A DNA stretch of 64,000 nucleotides, from the NCBI RefSeq assembly GCF_963678975.1, contig NC_089278.1, positions 8,459,479 through 8,523,478 of the forward strand. Reading direction: 5' to 3'. Source of the DNA: Dysidea avara. Its lineage: Eukaryota; Porifera; Demospongiae; Dictyoceratida; Dysideidae. The position numbers were made by a program, and so were the translations under genes. Numbering within the stretch: position 1 is the stretch's first letter; each line of letters opens with the position of its first letter. Below, piece after piece: positions 22,568 to 34,000 of the stretch. The notes below the pieces were generated by a model. It searched no databases, was not told the origin of the DNA, and saw only the letters and a list, made by a program, of their open reading frames with translations.

Positions 22568-23276
22568 AGGGCCGGAGCTCAGAGATTTTGAGTGGTCAGG
22601 CCATTCATGGACTGCAATGGAGGTCATAGTCATGCACACTACATTTTATTGGTTTGAAATTTAAATCAGATTAGCTACTGTAATTCTTTTGTGGTGCTAG
22701 CTACAGCATGCATTAACATGCTAAGCTAAGGAAGTCTGGGGCATGCTCCCTGGGAAAATTTTTGAAAATATATGTTCTGAAATGGCATCTGCATGGAAGC
22801 TATTTTACATACACGGTCCCTTTCTGCTTTTTAACACCAAGAATGTATCCAGGTAATTTTGAGCTACTGTACTACCAATTAATTCAATTTAATATAGCTA
22901 TTAGCTAGTAGCTAATTTTACTTTCATTATACAAAGTGAGTTTTGTTCTTTTGAGATACAGAAGCAATTTTGATTGTAATTGATAATGCATAACATGCAT
23001 TATCAATAGCCTATTGTGCAATTCTATGCAGATGGCTCACTGGAAAGTAATGTGAAGACAATTAAAATGGACATGATGGCTTAGATCAACCAGACTGAAC
23101 CAGTGTAATAAGAGTATGATATTGTATACTGAATGCTCTATTATCACGATGACTGTTGTATGAGTATAATGTGATGACTGCTCTATTAGAGTATCTCGAT
23201 CTTTTTGCAAATTCAAGTGGCTGAAAAGTGGTCCGGCCAATGCCGGACCGGCCGGACCGTGGGCTCCGGCCCTGGG
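22568..23276. mobile_element. CCAGGGCCGGAG terminal-inverted-repeat element, short copy
   Basis: Left end CCAGGGCCGGAGC and right end GCTCCGGCCCTGG are inverted. GAGT flanks both sides. The body includes GTCTGGGGCATGCTCCCTGGGAAAATTTTT, which recurs in the longer relative at 42.19-49.26 kb. About 709 bp, with no transposase visible. Confidence 0.75.
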
Positions 23277-23426
23277 AGTGTCCACAGCAAAAATCGTCTT
23301 GTTTCATCGAGGCAGCACAGAGCTACGGAGGTGCGAAAATTGCGTTTTCTTTCTTCCTGTCAATATACTACAGATGTTGCGCGCCGGCTTCTTGGGCCGC
23401 ACGACACACTACCGTGTGTCTTGATG

Positions 23427-24117
23427 GTTACAGGCATAATTTTAGAATTATCGGACGTCCATGGGAATAATCAGTGGAATTAAGGGGCGTGCCTTGATTA
23501 GCTAGAAGAAAGTACTAAACTACTAAGAATGATATATATATATATAGCTGGCATTATTTACGAGTGCTGGCTGGAAGGAGCTGAAAAACCTCTAAAAGAT
23601 CGATACACTCTAATAGAACGTTCAAATACTTTAATAGAGCAGTCAGATCGTTTTATATTAACAATCTGTAGACAGCATCAGGGATTTAACTGCATGATTA
23701 TATGAAATTCTGAAACTTGTACATCTTATACCAGTGTATCTTTTTTAAGTCTTTCAACAAACGTATTAATATCATTATCCACTAAACTTAGCATGTAGTT
23801 ATACGTAGCTACAGTTTAATACACTGATAATTGAAAACTATTTTGCTATACTCCTGATAGCTATTTTACATCTGTTATAATGGCTATAACCATTATGTGT
23901 AAGGCGGAATGTTTCATTTATAGCTAGCTATTAATTAATTAATTCTGACAAAACTACTTTTATCAACATCTTGAGAATTAAGTGACTGGAGAAACTAAGT
24001 CATTATTATGGAATAATAGGCTAGATAAAAGAATAAAAAAAAGAATAATAGGAGAAAAATTTGGGAAATTCTGGAAAGAACAATAGGTAACATTTTGAGC
24101 ATATTAGGCTCAGGCCT
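23427..24117. other. Intergenic, nothing recognised
   Basis: AT-rich sequence between the composite terminus and the first Ig exon remnant. I find no signal-peptide exon or promoter that would start the receptor gene here. Confidence 0.4.
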
Positions 24118-24399
24118 ACACAGTTAGTGGAGTGGAGTTCAATTCAGTAATGATCAGTTGGATGGGACCTGGAGGAGGCACTATTACAAATGATAGTAGA
24201 GTGACCATCAGTCCAACCAGTAGTAGTGGTAGCAATTACACTAGTAGTATTCAGTTTACCTACCTGATGGAGGGAGATAATGGAACATACACATGTAATG
24301 TGATGATACTGGAAACTAATGAATCAGCATCAGTTGTATTGGGGACACTTACAAGTGAGCATCTAACAGTATATGTGTATACGTGCACATTTTTTACAG

Positions 24400-24719
24400 T
24401 ACTCACTCTTTATACAAACCTAACTGTATCAAACACTCAGACAGTTGGTCAGCCACTAACACTGGAGTGTAGTGTGACTACTCTACTGTGAGAGGTATCA
24501 CCAGTACAGTGGATATTATATGGAGCAGTAATGGTACAGAACTTGAGAGGATGGAGGGAGTTGTTAGCTCCACAACAGACAACTCAGTAGTGTACACAGA
24601 CACTTACAACATCTCACAATTGAACACAACTGATGATGGTAGAGAGTACCAGTGTGAGGTGGTGATCAATACTAGTCCACCAGTAATGGTTAATGATAGT
24701 GTTACACTGGATGTAATGG
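24400..24719 (+). pseudogene. Ig-B1 exon, frameshifted
   Basis: Near-identical to Ig-B2 (25137-25454) except that CTACT is inserted after GTGACTACT near 24482-24487. This stops the frame at 24489. Downstream residues (VDIIWSSNGTELERMEG, DDGREYQCEV) are still encoded, but in the shifted frame. The exon is symmetrical (phase 1-1), so skipping it would keep the frame. Confidence 0.85.
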
Positions 24720-24773
24720 GTCAGTGTGTACTGTTCAATATTCCTTTGCTATGTATTCATTTCTCCTCCACAG

Positions 24774-25083
24774 TTTCTCTTCCTACAGTTACCATATCAC
24801 CATCTGGTCCAATACAAGGAGCTTTTGTAGATGATCCCCAAATGATCCAGTGTAAAGTGAGTACAGTTAGTGGAGTGGAGTTCAGTTCAGTAATGATCAG
24901 TTGGATCCAACCTGGAGGAGACACCATTACAAATGATAGCAGAGTAACCATCAGTCCAACCAGCAGTAGTGGTAACAATTACTCTAGTAGTATCCAATTT
25001 ACCTACCTGATGGAGGGAGTGATGTGATGTGATGATACTGGAAACTAATGAATCAGCATCAGTTGTATTTGGGACACTTACAA
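24774..25083 (+). pseudogene. Ig-A2 exon, out-of-frame deletion
   Basis: The A-type Ig fold has the strand-B Cys (MIQCKVST) and core Trp (VMISWIQPGG). A 14-bp deletion after CTGATGGAGGGAG, relative to Ig-A1 and A3, removes the NGTYTC motif with the second disulfide Cys and brings a stop at 25025. Confidence 0.85.
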
Positions 25084-25136
25084 GTGAGTAGTGTTTCCTC
25101 TAACAATTAATGTATGTACGTTTGCATCAAATGCAG

Positions 25137-25454
25137 TACCCTCTCCCAATGTGAGTATCACTACATCCAGTATTCAGATAGTTGGTCAGTCACAAACACT
25201 GGAGTGTAGTGTGACTACTGTCAGAGGTATCACCAGTACAGTGGATATTATATGGAGTAGTGATGGTACAGAACTTGAGAGGATGGAGGGAGTCAATGTT
25301 AGCTCCACAACAGACAACTCGGTAGTGTACACAGACACTTACAACATCTCACAATTGAACACAACTGATGATGGTAGAGAGTTCCAGTGTGAGGTAGTGA
25401 TCAACACTAGTCCACCAGTAATGGCTAATGATAGTGTTACACTGGATGTGATAG
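25137..25454 (+). CDS. Ig-B2 exon, intact Ig-like domain
   Basis: An intact 318-bp phase 1-1 exon encodes one Ig-like domain: strand-B Cys in QTLECSVTT, core Trp in VDIIWSSDG, and DDGREFQCEVVI with the partner Cys. Several N-x-S/T sites (NVSS, NISQLNTT, NTSP, NDSV) suggest a glycosylated extracellular module. It is part of the receptor locus described at 24118-39165. Its splice sites are sound even though flanking exons are broken. Confidence 0.75.
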
Positions 25455-25511
25455 GTTAGTGTGCTTATGCATCTAAAGATACAGTACTTAAGAATGTTTT
25501 CCTCTCCTTAG

Positions 25512-25835
25512 TCCCACCTATTAATGTCATCACATCACCAAGTGATACCATACAATCAGCAATGGTGGGGGATCCCCTAATCCTAGAATGTGTAGTGAGT
25601 ACAGTTAGTGGAGTGGAGTTCAATTCAGTAATGATCAGTTGGATGGGACCTGGAGGAGACACTATTACAAACAATAGTAGAGTAACCATCAGTCCAACCA
25701 GTAGTAGTGGTAACAATTACACTAGTAGTATCCAGTTTACCTACCTGATGGAGGGAGATAATGGAACATATACATGTAATGTGACGATACTGGAAGCTAA
25801 TGAATCAGCATCAGTTGTATTAGCATCTATAAATG
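25512..25835 (+). CDS. Ig-A3 exon, intact Ig-like domain
   Basis: An intact 324-bp phase 1-1 exon with Cys in LILECVVST, Trp in VMISWMGPGG and DNGTYTCNVTI completing the Ig signature. This is the full-length reference for the A-type module, against which A1 (truncated) and A2 (deleted) are damaged. The acceptor is CTCCTTAG and the donor G|GTAAAT. Confidence 0.75.
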
Positions 25836-26926
25836 GTAAATATAGTTCAGAGTTTAAATCAATGCTCTAAGTGTTGTTTATTTGCTACGTCTGGTATAAT
25901 AGCTATAACCCAAGGCAATCTTATAACCATAAATAGTGAGCATAGTAATTTTTCAAAAAAGTATTTAGCAAGTTAGCATTGTATTAGCCATTATACATTG
26001 TTGTGATATGTGGACACTAGTCTGTTCAGTAGCACCATTGTGTTATACTGTTACAGATAACAGTGCTAACAGTTTTTAAGTCCGAACTGTACAGTTTATT
26101 AGTGCAAAAGCACATTATTGTCATTATTATGAACCATTATTGTTTTATGTACGGTTCTACTTAATTAAACATATTACTTCAGTCATTCAGAATGCTTTGC
26201 CTATATAAGTGACACTCGTACATCAATTTGTTCACATGCAAAATTTATGCAGTTTACCCATGCACATGAAATGTGAGTAGAAATAAATGTATAGATACTA
26301 GCCTTTTGTTACTCATTTTGCTCTATTATTTTGATTTTTTGTTGAACATTTGTAACCACAGAAAATACTATAATTATAGCAGATTGCCAGCCTGTTTTCT
26401 ATATTTGTTTTGCACAGCCAGCTCTTAGTGTTGAAAACCTAAGGGTAGCCAGAATGAAAATGCTATACTGCATTAACCAGACCTTTTCCACAAAGAAATA
26501 ATGATGCACCTCCTGACTGCTGTTAAGACTGCAGGGAAGGTTCACTGATTGTCGAGAATTGCACACTATGACTTTTTAAAATGATGTCTGTCAAATGTTC
26601 TCACCAATTAACAGGCCCTGCCTGCAATACACAGTAAATCTCCATAACCTGGGGGGTAGCCAGGTTAAAAATGCTATACTGTATCGCCAGATCCTTTTTC
26701 TTGATCCCATGACAAAAGAAAAAAGTGGTCTGGCTGCTATATGTTGTCATTGCTAGCAGTTATATGTTTAAACAGTTTGGCCATTTATTCTTGATGTACA
26801 ATACAACACTTTTATGACTAAAGGATATGTAACTATCATCAGTTTTATGATAAGTTGATAAATGAGTCAGCATTTATATGTGCACACCTATATTAATAAC
26901 TTTCTGCTCTCTGTACAACACTTTAG
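25836..26926. other. Intron between Ig-A3 and Ig-C
   Basis: AT-rich, no recognised element. CCTAAGGGTAGCCAGAATGAAAATGCTATACTG (about 26440) has a diverged partner at about 26655 (GGGGTAGCCAGGTTAAAAATGCTATACTG), which is a small internal duplication. Confidence 0.45.
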
Positions 26927-27244
26927 TTCCTACAGTCACCATCTTCAGTACTCTATCTGGTACACCAGTTAGTGGATATAATGACACGTTTGACTATTCC
27001 ATATTGAGTAGTGTCACTCTGATGTGTATGGTTTTATCAAGCAATGGGTCAGAATTTACAGTGACCAACTATCATTGGAATACTACAGGATGTTACACTA
27101 ACCCTGCTCATAATAGTGGTAATCCAGTTTGTTTTCCTACTGGTCAGACAACACAAAATGTAAAGGATGCTGGTACCATCACTTGTACTGCAACTATTGG
27201 CGGTAGTAACTATACCAGTGAATCACTTACACTTCGTATATCAG
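26927..27244 (+). CDS. Ig-C exon, Ig-like domain
   Basis: A 318-bp phase 1-1 exon. Cys in VTLMCMV, Trp in NYHWNTTG and AGTITCTATIG form an Ig-like pattern, with an extra Cys pair (GCYTNPAHNSGNPVCF) between strands that could form a second disulfide. It is a distinct module type from A and B. Acceptor CACTTTAG, donor G|GTATAT. Confidence 0.7.
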
Positions 27245-28100
27245 GTATATAACATGTATGGCATTATGGATTTTATTGTCTATAACATAGATGGCAACTA
27301 AAATGCCTTTTGGAAGAATTTAGCAGTACTGAAGTAACTAATGTCCTCAAACCAATTTGAATAATCCTTAATTGCTTCAAAAATTGCCATAGTAAATTCT
27401 ATATAGCTACTGATGGATATGTAACTCAAAATGCCAAAACAATATATTTTTTTCTTAGAATGCATTACCAATGCCTGTCATGTCCTTACCTTAAAGACCA
27501 TGCACATCACTTACACAAAGCTGTGAATTGATATCAATTAATGTTTTGTGTACCTTAGATGTTAGCAAATGTAAAGTAAGCTTTTTATATCCCTTAGGCT
27601 AATATTTCAGTTGTTGTTAAACAATTATTGGTCAGTAATAATATATGGATACTGTAAAAGACCTCGGACCTATTGTGTATACATTGTTATATCCATTAAT
27701 AAATAAATAAATAAGTATTAAGTAGAGCTTAATTAAATGCGTGCATAGAATTGGGGATGAAGAATTTGAGATAACTATGCACTGTATGCTGTACTATAAT
27801 AATCACCTCAATTATGCCTCAGCAATTGATGCTGTTTGTCACTCACCTTACTTAGAACATCCTAGCTTGAGACATCTTTAAAAGAATAAACTAATGAATT
27901 ATGAAAGCACGCATGCATTTAGGTTCTGACTAATACACACTCATGACTATTAAATTGATAATTGAAAGGAGGGCGCCCACACAGATTGCTTCCATCATTA
28001 ACCACGTTTAAATTCTTTAAAGTCCATTTATTGACATTGCCTCAGGCTTATAATATTATGGAGTCTAACTAGCACAATAATTATTGTATGCATCTTCTAG
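27245..28100. other. Intron between Ig-C and Ig-D
   Basis: AT-rich intronic DNA. I see no recognisable element. Confidence 0.4.
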
Positions 28101-28481
28101 GCATTGCAATAGTAGTTGGTGATAATGAAACTGAAACTGTTAGTGGTGATATCCTCACTGACTATTCATACATTAGTGGAACTACAAATGGTCTACTTGC
28201 TCGTTGTGTGTCTGGACTGGGACCAACTGGTACTGATGATAATACTGACCTGGGTATATGGTACTTTAATGGAGCTCAGTTACCTTATGGACTATGTGAA
28301 GATCCTGTTGTTGATATAATTCAGTCACGTATTGCAAACATTACAAATTTTATTGGAGGGACCAACTTATGGCAGTGTGGAGCATTCACTACTACTGTAG
28401 AAGGTGTTTACACATGTGTCATAATGAACAGTTCAATGATGAACCAGACAGCAAGATTAGGCGTGTACTTTAGTGGAAGAA
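28101..28481 (+). CDS. Ig-D exon, Ig-like domain
   Basis: A 381-bp phase 1-1 exon. LLARCVSGLG, then GIWYFNG, a long Cys-containing insert (GLCEDPVV, LWQCGAF) and EGVYTCVIMN resemble a divergent Ig domain with two extra cysteines. N-glycosylation sites include NIT and NSS. It is longer than a usual Ig module, so it may be a V-type or fused variant. Confidence 0.65.
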
Positions 28482-28577
28482 GTGAGTCACTGATATGCAC
28501 ATATAGCATCTACTGTGTTTCAGTTAAGTAAAGGTTTCTAGTAACCCTACTCTGCCACATTATCTCTCTCTACACAG

Positions 28578-28874
28578 CTGCTCCAATGATAGTCGCTTCA
28601 TCATCATCTACTGTTACAATTGCCATTGGTTCTCACCTCGCACTGTCCTGTACCTCACGAGATTCTCCCCCAGACACATTCACATGGAGGAAGGATAGTG
28701 GTCCAATAGTACAGTCCAGTAGTATCACTACAGTGACTCATAATAGTACTAGTGTAGTGTTTCGTGCTGACTACTCCATTGATAGTGTTTCTATGAGTGA
28801 TAGTGGAACATATACTTGTAATGTGATTAATCCTCTTGGAAGTGACAGTGAGACCATAACTGTCATTGTCATGG
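28578..28874 (+). CDS. Ig-E exon, canonical Ig-like domain
   Basis: A 297-bp phase 1-1 exon with the clearest I-set pattern of the locus: ALSCTSRDSPPDTFTWRKD and SMSDSGTYTCNVINPLGSDS. It is the membrane-proximal Ig domain, followed in the chain by the stalk exons at 30.70 and 37.66 kb. Confidence 0.8.
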
Positions 28875-29599
28875 GTATGTTTTGACTATACATATACTTT
28901 CTTTAACAGAGCACCACTATGAGTGTGCATGGAAGTACAGCATGAGGGTGCATTCCAAAATCAGCACAAGGTTTAGCTACTATTATCTCAGTACTCCTGA
29001 CTAGTCCTGAGTGTTGTATTTGAGTATATATTTAAACTCATTCAGCTCCTTGATGCCTTACACATAATTGCTACAAGATCTTTACCATATAATAATGCTA
29101 CATTTTGAGCTTCTTGAATTTGCTATGGCTACATTTTGAACTTCTTGAATTTCTTTACTAATGACTTTGTTTTGTTGCAGAACTTTCGATAGAGCACAGT
29201 GTAACTTACCAATCTAAGCCAATATATATATCAGGCATGATTTCTAGGAGGGTTTCATTGGTTTCCAGAAACCAATCGGGTTTTTTATACCAAGACAATA
29301 ATTAAAACATTTAATAATGGTTTAAATATAAGATAGTTTATTTAGCAACCTGTAGTCATAAATTACGTATGTCTGCCACATAGTGATTCAAAAATTGCTC
29401 CTCCTGTGCCCTGGCATGTGTTTTAGCTGTTATAGCTTGTGCATGACATCAAATCTTTTTGTATAGGCCTGGAATGGTGTAAGATTCAACTGTGAAGTGG
29501 TTATTTTAACCACATAGTTAGGTAAATAGACTATGTAATGGCTTTAATCACAATTCTCTAGTTAGACCATGCTCCTGATAACTTTTCTATTTTAGAGTT

Positions 29600-30035
29600 G
29601 GAAACTGATGATGTGTTATATACCGAAAATTTACCAACATTGTAATATTTTTTCATTACCGATATCATATCGAATCTCAATATTTTTATAACTGATATCA
29701 ATATTTATCGTATAGTCAATATTTTGCTACAATTTTCAATATATTGAGTAATATTTTGATAATTTACAACTTTTGGTGTGTGATTGTGCAATCACGGTAG
29801 AAATGAAGCTCAGTTCTGTACAGTTTAGCCATTTTAAAAAGTGTCTACCAGTTTCCAAGGCTTGTTATTACCTTCATCACAAATTCTATAAAGCATAGCC
29901 GCTAATTATAAACACTTGCCCCACGCAATTAATCAAAAGAAAAAAACACCGAAAAAGTATCAAAATTTCAATATCTTACTAATTATCATATCGATATCAT
30001 ACCGAAACCAAAATCTTAATATCGCACATCACTAT
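29600..30035. mobile_element. AT-rich inverted-repeat element (relic)
   Basis: TGATGTGTTATATACCG and CGATATCATATCGA-type sequence at the left are mirrored by CATATCGATATCATACCG and AATATCGCACATCA at the right. It is a diverged MITE-like relic of about 435 bp in the intron after Ig-E. A further fragment with TTGCGATAATGAAAATC lies at about 38.2 kb. The 92-codon ORF at 29916 is shadow sequence. Confidence 0.5.
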
Positions 30036-30698
30036 TGGAAACCAGTCAGCAAATTTCCTAGAACAGCCCTTGCAAAAAATTGTGTAGATATCTTTCAATC
30101 AGTTTTATCCATAATGAGATTCAGAAGTCACTTGCCAACCTCAAACAACCAAGTATCTTGCTTGCTTGTGCCTCTTTGTTTCTTAACATTGTGAGTATAC
30201 ATCTACTCTCAACCAGTTTAATAGTGTTACATAGGAACTTATATACTTTTTAATAATAATCATGACATAAAAATACATGCCTTTGTTAGCCACTATTCAT
30301 GTTATACAATTACATCACTGTGACAGTGGAGGAGTAGATTATCATAGTAGCTCATACCATAATGTAGCTACATAGCTATGTATTAGCATCAGTACATAAA
30401 ACTGGTCTCATTTTACAGAAGGGAATACAGAGCTGTGTATGTAGTAAAACTGCATTTTCCCTGTCAACATCACACCAGTGTGACATGCAGACACTCTTGA
30501 TGACACATTTACATGTGTCTTCATAAGACCTTGTAGTAAGTGCCTTTGTCTTTTAAGAACTCAGCATTATTTGAGCCAGAGGATTACATTGCTAATCAAT
30601 TTTCCATACACTTGATGCTCAATTTCTAGGTGTTTAAATTATTGCTTCAAAAATGTGTTGGTCTATTCTTTTGTCTATACGTATATGTTTTGTTACAG

Positions 30699-30761
30699 AC
30701 ATAGCTACAAGTTATGATTTAGATATGTCAACAACTGTGATTATGGTGATGCCCACAATAG
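30699..30761 (+). CDS. Stalk exon of the Ig receptor
   Basis: A 63-bp exon between TTGTTACAG and G|GTAAGC, phase 1-1, encoding IATSYDLDMSTTVIMVMPTI. A Ser/Thr- and hydrophobic-rich extracellular linker is inferred from its position between the Ig-E and transmembrane exons. Confidence 0.6.
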
Positions 30762-31021
30762 GTAAGCAATATTATGTGTATTCTTCTCAAATATAAAAAT
30801 CTGATTGTTTCTCACACTTTAGTATATTGCGTATTCCTCAAGTGTATATATCTGCAAGTAATTCATGTGTAAAGCTTTTATTAACTGTTCATTTCATTGA
30901 AAAATTTAGCAACAAGATGTACACATTAGCATACCTGCATGCAGGCATGGTTCTCGGAGGTTTCACCAATTGCTAGGTAGTTCACCATGCTACACCAGAG
31001 TGGAACCAACTCCATGGCTAT

Positions 31022-34000
31022 TGTGGCGGTTGCTGCGGTGCGTTCACTAACAAGTCAAACAATTATTAATAATTCTGTTAATCAATACAACAATCACCAG
31101 CACACTCAAGATTACAAACTCATGATAATTACAATCACGCGACTCTACTCTACATTACATCACTCTAAGAAGTCTGTTCATTACGTAATACCACATCTCC
31201 CCCTTAAGAGAAACGGCGGGGGGGACGAATCTCAGTCCCAGTTTGACTTCTAGTCATCATTCGGTGAGGCTCTTCTGGTTCTGACAGTTCTTCAGGAAAC
31301 CCAGCATTAGATTCTTGAGGAACAACTCTTAATTGGATTCTGTTCCTCTGAAGTTGACCTGAAGGAGTCTCTACAAGATAGGATCTGGGGGTTTCTCCTG
31401 AAGTAACCACTCTGCCCGAAACTGGACCATTATCAGAGTCTATCCAAACGGGAGTGTCATCGGGGATCATAGGTAAATCCTTGGTCCTATGACGTTTGTC
31501 AAAATTGTCCTTCTGTTTCAGCTTGTATGTGGCATCAGACTTCTGAAATTCTTCCAAATAGGTCCATTGAGGAATCAGCTTACAGTCTGCAGTAGGAACA
31601 CAAGTTCGGATCTGTCTCCCCATACTCAATTCAGCTGGGCTCCTTCCACACCAGGGAAGAGGTGTTGACCTATAAGTAAGCATCGCCATGTATGGATCTT
31701 TACTGTTTTTCAGTAAATGTTTAACAGTTTGAACCATGCGTTCAGCTTGCCCATTACTTTGGGGATACTTGGGGCTGCTTGTGATGTGACAGAATCCATA
31801 TTCATTTGCAAACTGAGTAAACTCTAGAGCTGAGAATTGTGGACCATTATCGCTGCGAACTACTTCCGGGATTCCATGATGTGAGAACACATTTTTGAGG
31901 TGGCTAATAACAGCTGCTGAGGTAGTTGTAGTCAACTTGGTTACTTCAGGGTACCTTGAAAAATAGTCTACTGTTAACAAGTACTTGGTACCTTCCAGTT
32001 CAAACAAATCTGTCCCTATAATTTGCCATGGATAATCTGGGAGTGTCGACTTGATCAGGGGTTCTCTCCTCTGTTGGGCTTCTCTAGCACATGTGGGACA
32101 CTGACGAACTATCTCAGCAGTATCCTTGGTAATCCCAGGCCACCAAACGGAGCACCTCACTCTGGCTCTACAGCGTTCAATCCCCTGATGCCCCTCGTGA
32201 ATCTTTGCCAAGGTCTCCTTTCTTAAAGAAGAAGGAATAACAATACGCTGGTTATATAATAGCAAATTATTATGAAGCGAAAAGAAACTTCTCACCTTCC
32301 AAAATGCACTCAGGTCAACATCTGTAGGAGATTTGGCAGGCCAACCCTCTAGGCACCATCTTTTCACTGTCATGCACGTCGAGTCATCATCCTGAGCATC
32401 TTTGTACTGTTTCAAGCGATGCTCCCCAGCTGGTAGAGCTGCTACTACAGTATCAACAAACCATTCTACTTCTTCTTGAAGTTGTTTGTCACAAAGTGGG
32501 GATGGTGCTCTTGATAAGGCATCAGCTGTAGTCAGTAGCTTCCCAGGTACATGTGACACAGTGTAATTAAACCTGGCCATTCTGAGTCTAAAGCGAAGAA
32601 TTCTAGGAGGTAAATGGTCAAGGTCTTTGGCATTCAACAATGGGATGAGTGGCTTGTGATCTGATTCTATTAGAAAGTGAGTACCCAGTATGTAGTTTGC
32701 AAATTTGTCACATGCCCATGTAACTGCCAGGGCCTCTTTTTCTATCTGGGCGTAGCGTCGTTCAGTCTCCGTCATGGAGCGGGATGCGTACGCCACTGGC
32801 TTCCAGACTTGGCCTGACTGTTGGAGGAGAACCGCACCCAACCCGTAGGAGGATGCATCAGCAGATACTTTGCTGCTGGCTTCAGGGTCATAAAGTGCCA
32901 GGACTGTTGGTTGTGTCAATTCAGCTTTAATTGCTATGAATGAATCTTCCTGTGTTGGGCCCCACACCCAAGCATGTGACGGACTCAGTAACTCACGTAA
33001 TGGCTGACTAATTTGGGATAGCCGGGGAGAAAATTTCCCTAACTGGTTAGCCATTCCCAGGAACCTGCGTAGCTCAGTAACACTAGTAGGGGGTTTCATA
33101 TTAGATACTGCTGCAATCTTCTCTGGGTCTGCTCTGATTCCTTGACTATCAACAAGGTGTCCCAGGAATTTCACAGATTTTTGGTTGAATTCACACTTAG
33201 TACGGTTCAGGGTGACATTAGCTGACTGTAGTTGCTGAAGTACTGCCAACAATCTAGAGTTGTGTTCTTGTGGGGTGGAACCAAACACAAGGATATCATC
33301 CATCTGGCATACTACCCCTTGCAGACCCTGAAGAATTCTCTTCATTCGTTTCTGAAATAGTTCTGGGGCACTTGTGATGCCAAAAGGCAATTTGTTAAAA
33401 CAATACCGCCCAAATGGGGTTATGAATGTTGTAAGGTGGCGAGAATCTTTGGCAAGAGGAATTTGCCAAAACCCACTATTGGCATCGAGTTTGGAAAATA
33501 TAGTGGCACCAGCTAACAAGGCTAAAGTTTCATCTACTTTGGGCATCGGGTGTACTTCTCTGAGAACACCTTCATTCAACTTCTTCAAATCGACACAAAT
33601 TCTGATAGCCCCAGATTTTTTTGGAACCACCACCATCCCAGCACACCATGGTGTGGGCTCGTCAACCTTAGAAATAATACCACCAGACTCCATTCGAGTT
33701 AATTCTTCTTGGACTTTCTTACGAAGCGGTAGTGGTATGTTACGAGGGGTATGAAGAGAATGTGGCTGTGTATCATCCTTGAGTTTAATCAAATATTCAT
33801 CCCCTAAAGTGCCCAAACCTCGAAAAACTGTGGGAAACTGGCTGTAAATGTCCTCAGCAACCATAGTATGAATTCTGCAAATGAGTTGCAGTGCTGTGAT
33901 GGCTGGTAATCCTAAGAGGTTGTGTCTCAAGCCCTGTACTACGAAGATTTCCTGTCTAGATGACATCTCTTTGTTAGACAGAGCACCTGTAAATTGTCCC

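Larger units (their letters stand above)
21378..23426 (+). mobile_element. Composite 3' arm with two nested insertions
   Basis: Continuation of the 18.26-kb array. It runs through GACTGCTCTATTAGAGTATC at about 21420 and ends in CACACTACCGTGTGTCTTGATG at 23426. The closest relative is the inverted 9.09-10.5 kb arm. Two foreign pieces sit inside: a retroposon (22066-22520) and a CCAGGGCCGGAG terminal-inverted-repeat element (22568-23276). The small ORFs at 23205-23483 come from the arm and are also open in other copies by shared ancestry, not evident coding. Confidence 0.75.

Noticed and set aside
29181-29240. Possible extra stalk exon after TTTGTTGCAG
   Set aside because: The frame reaches no GT donor in a compatible phase before a stop.
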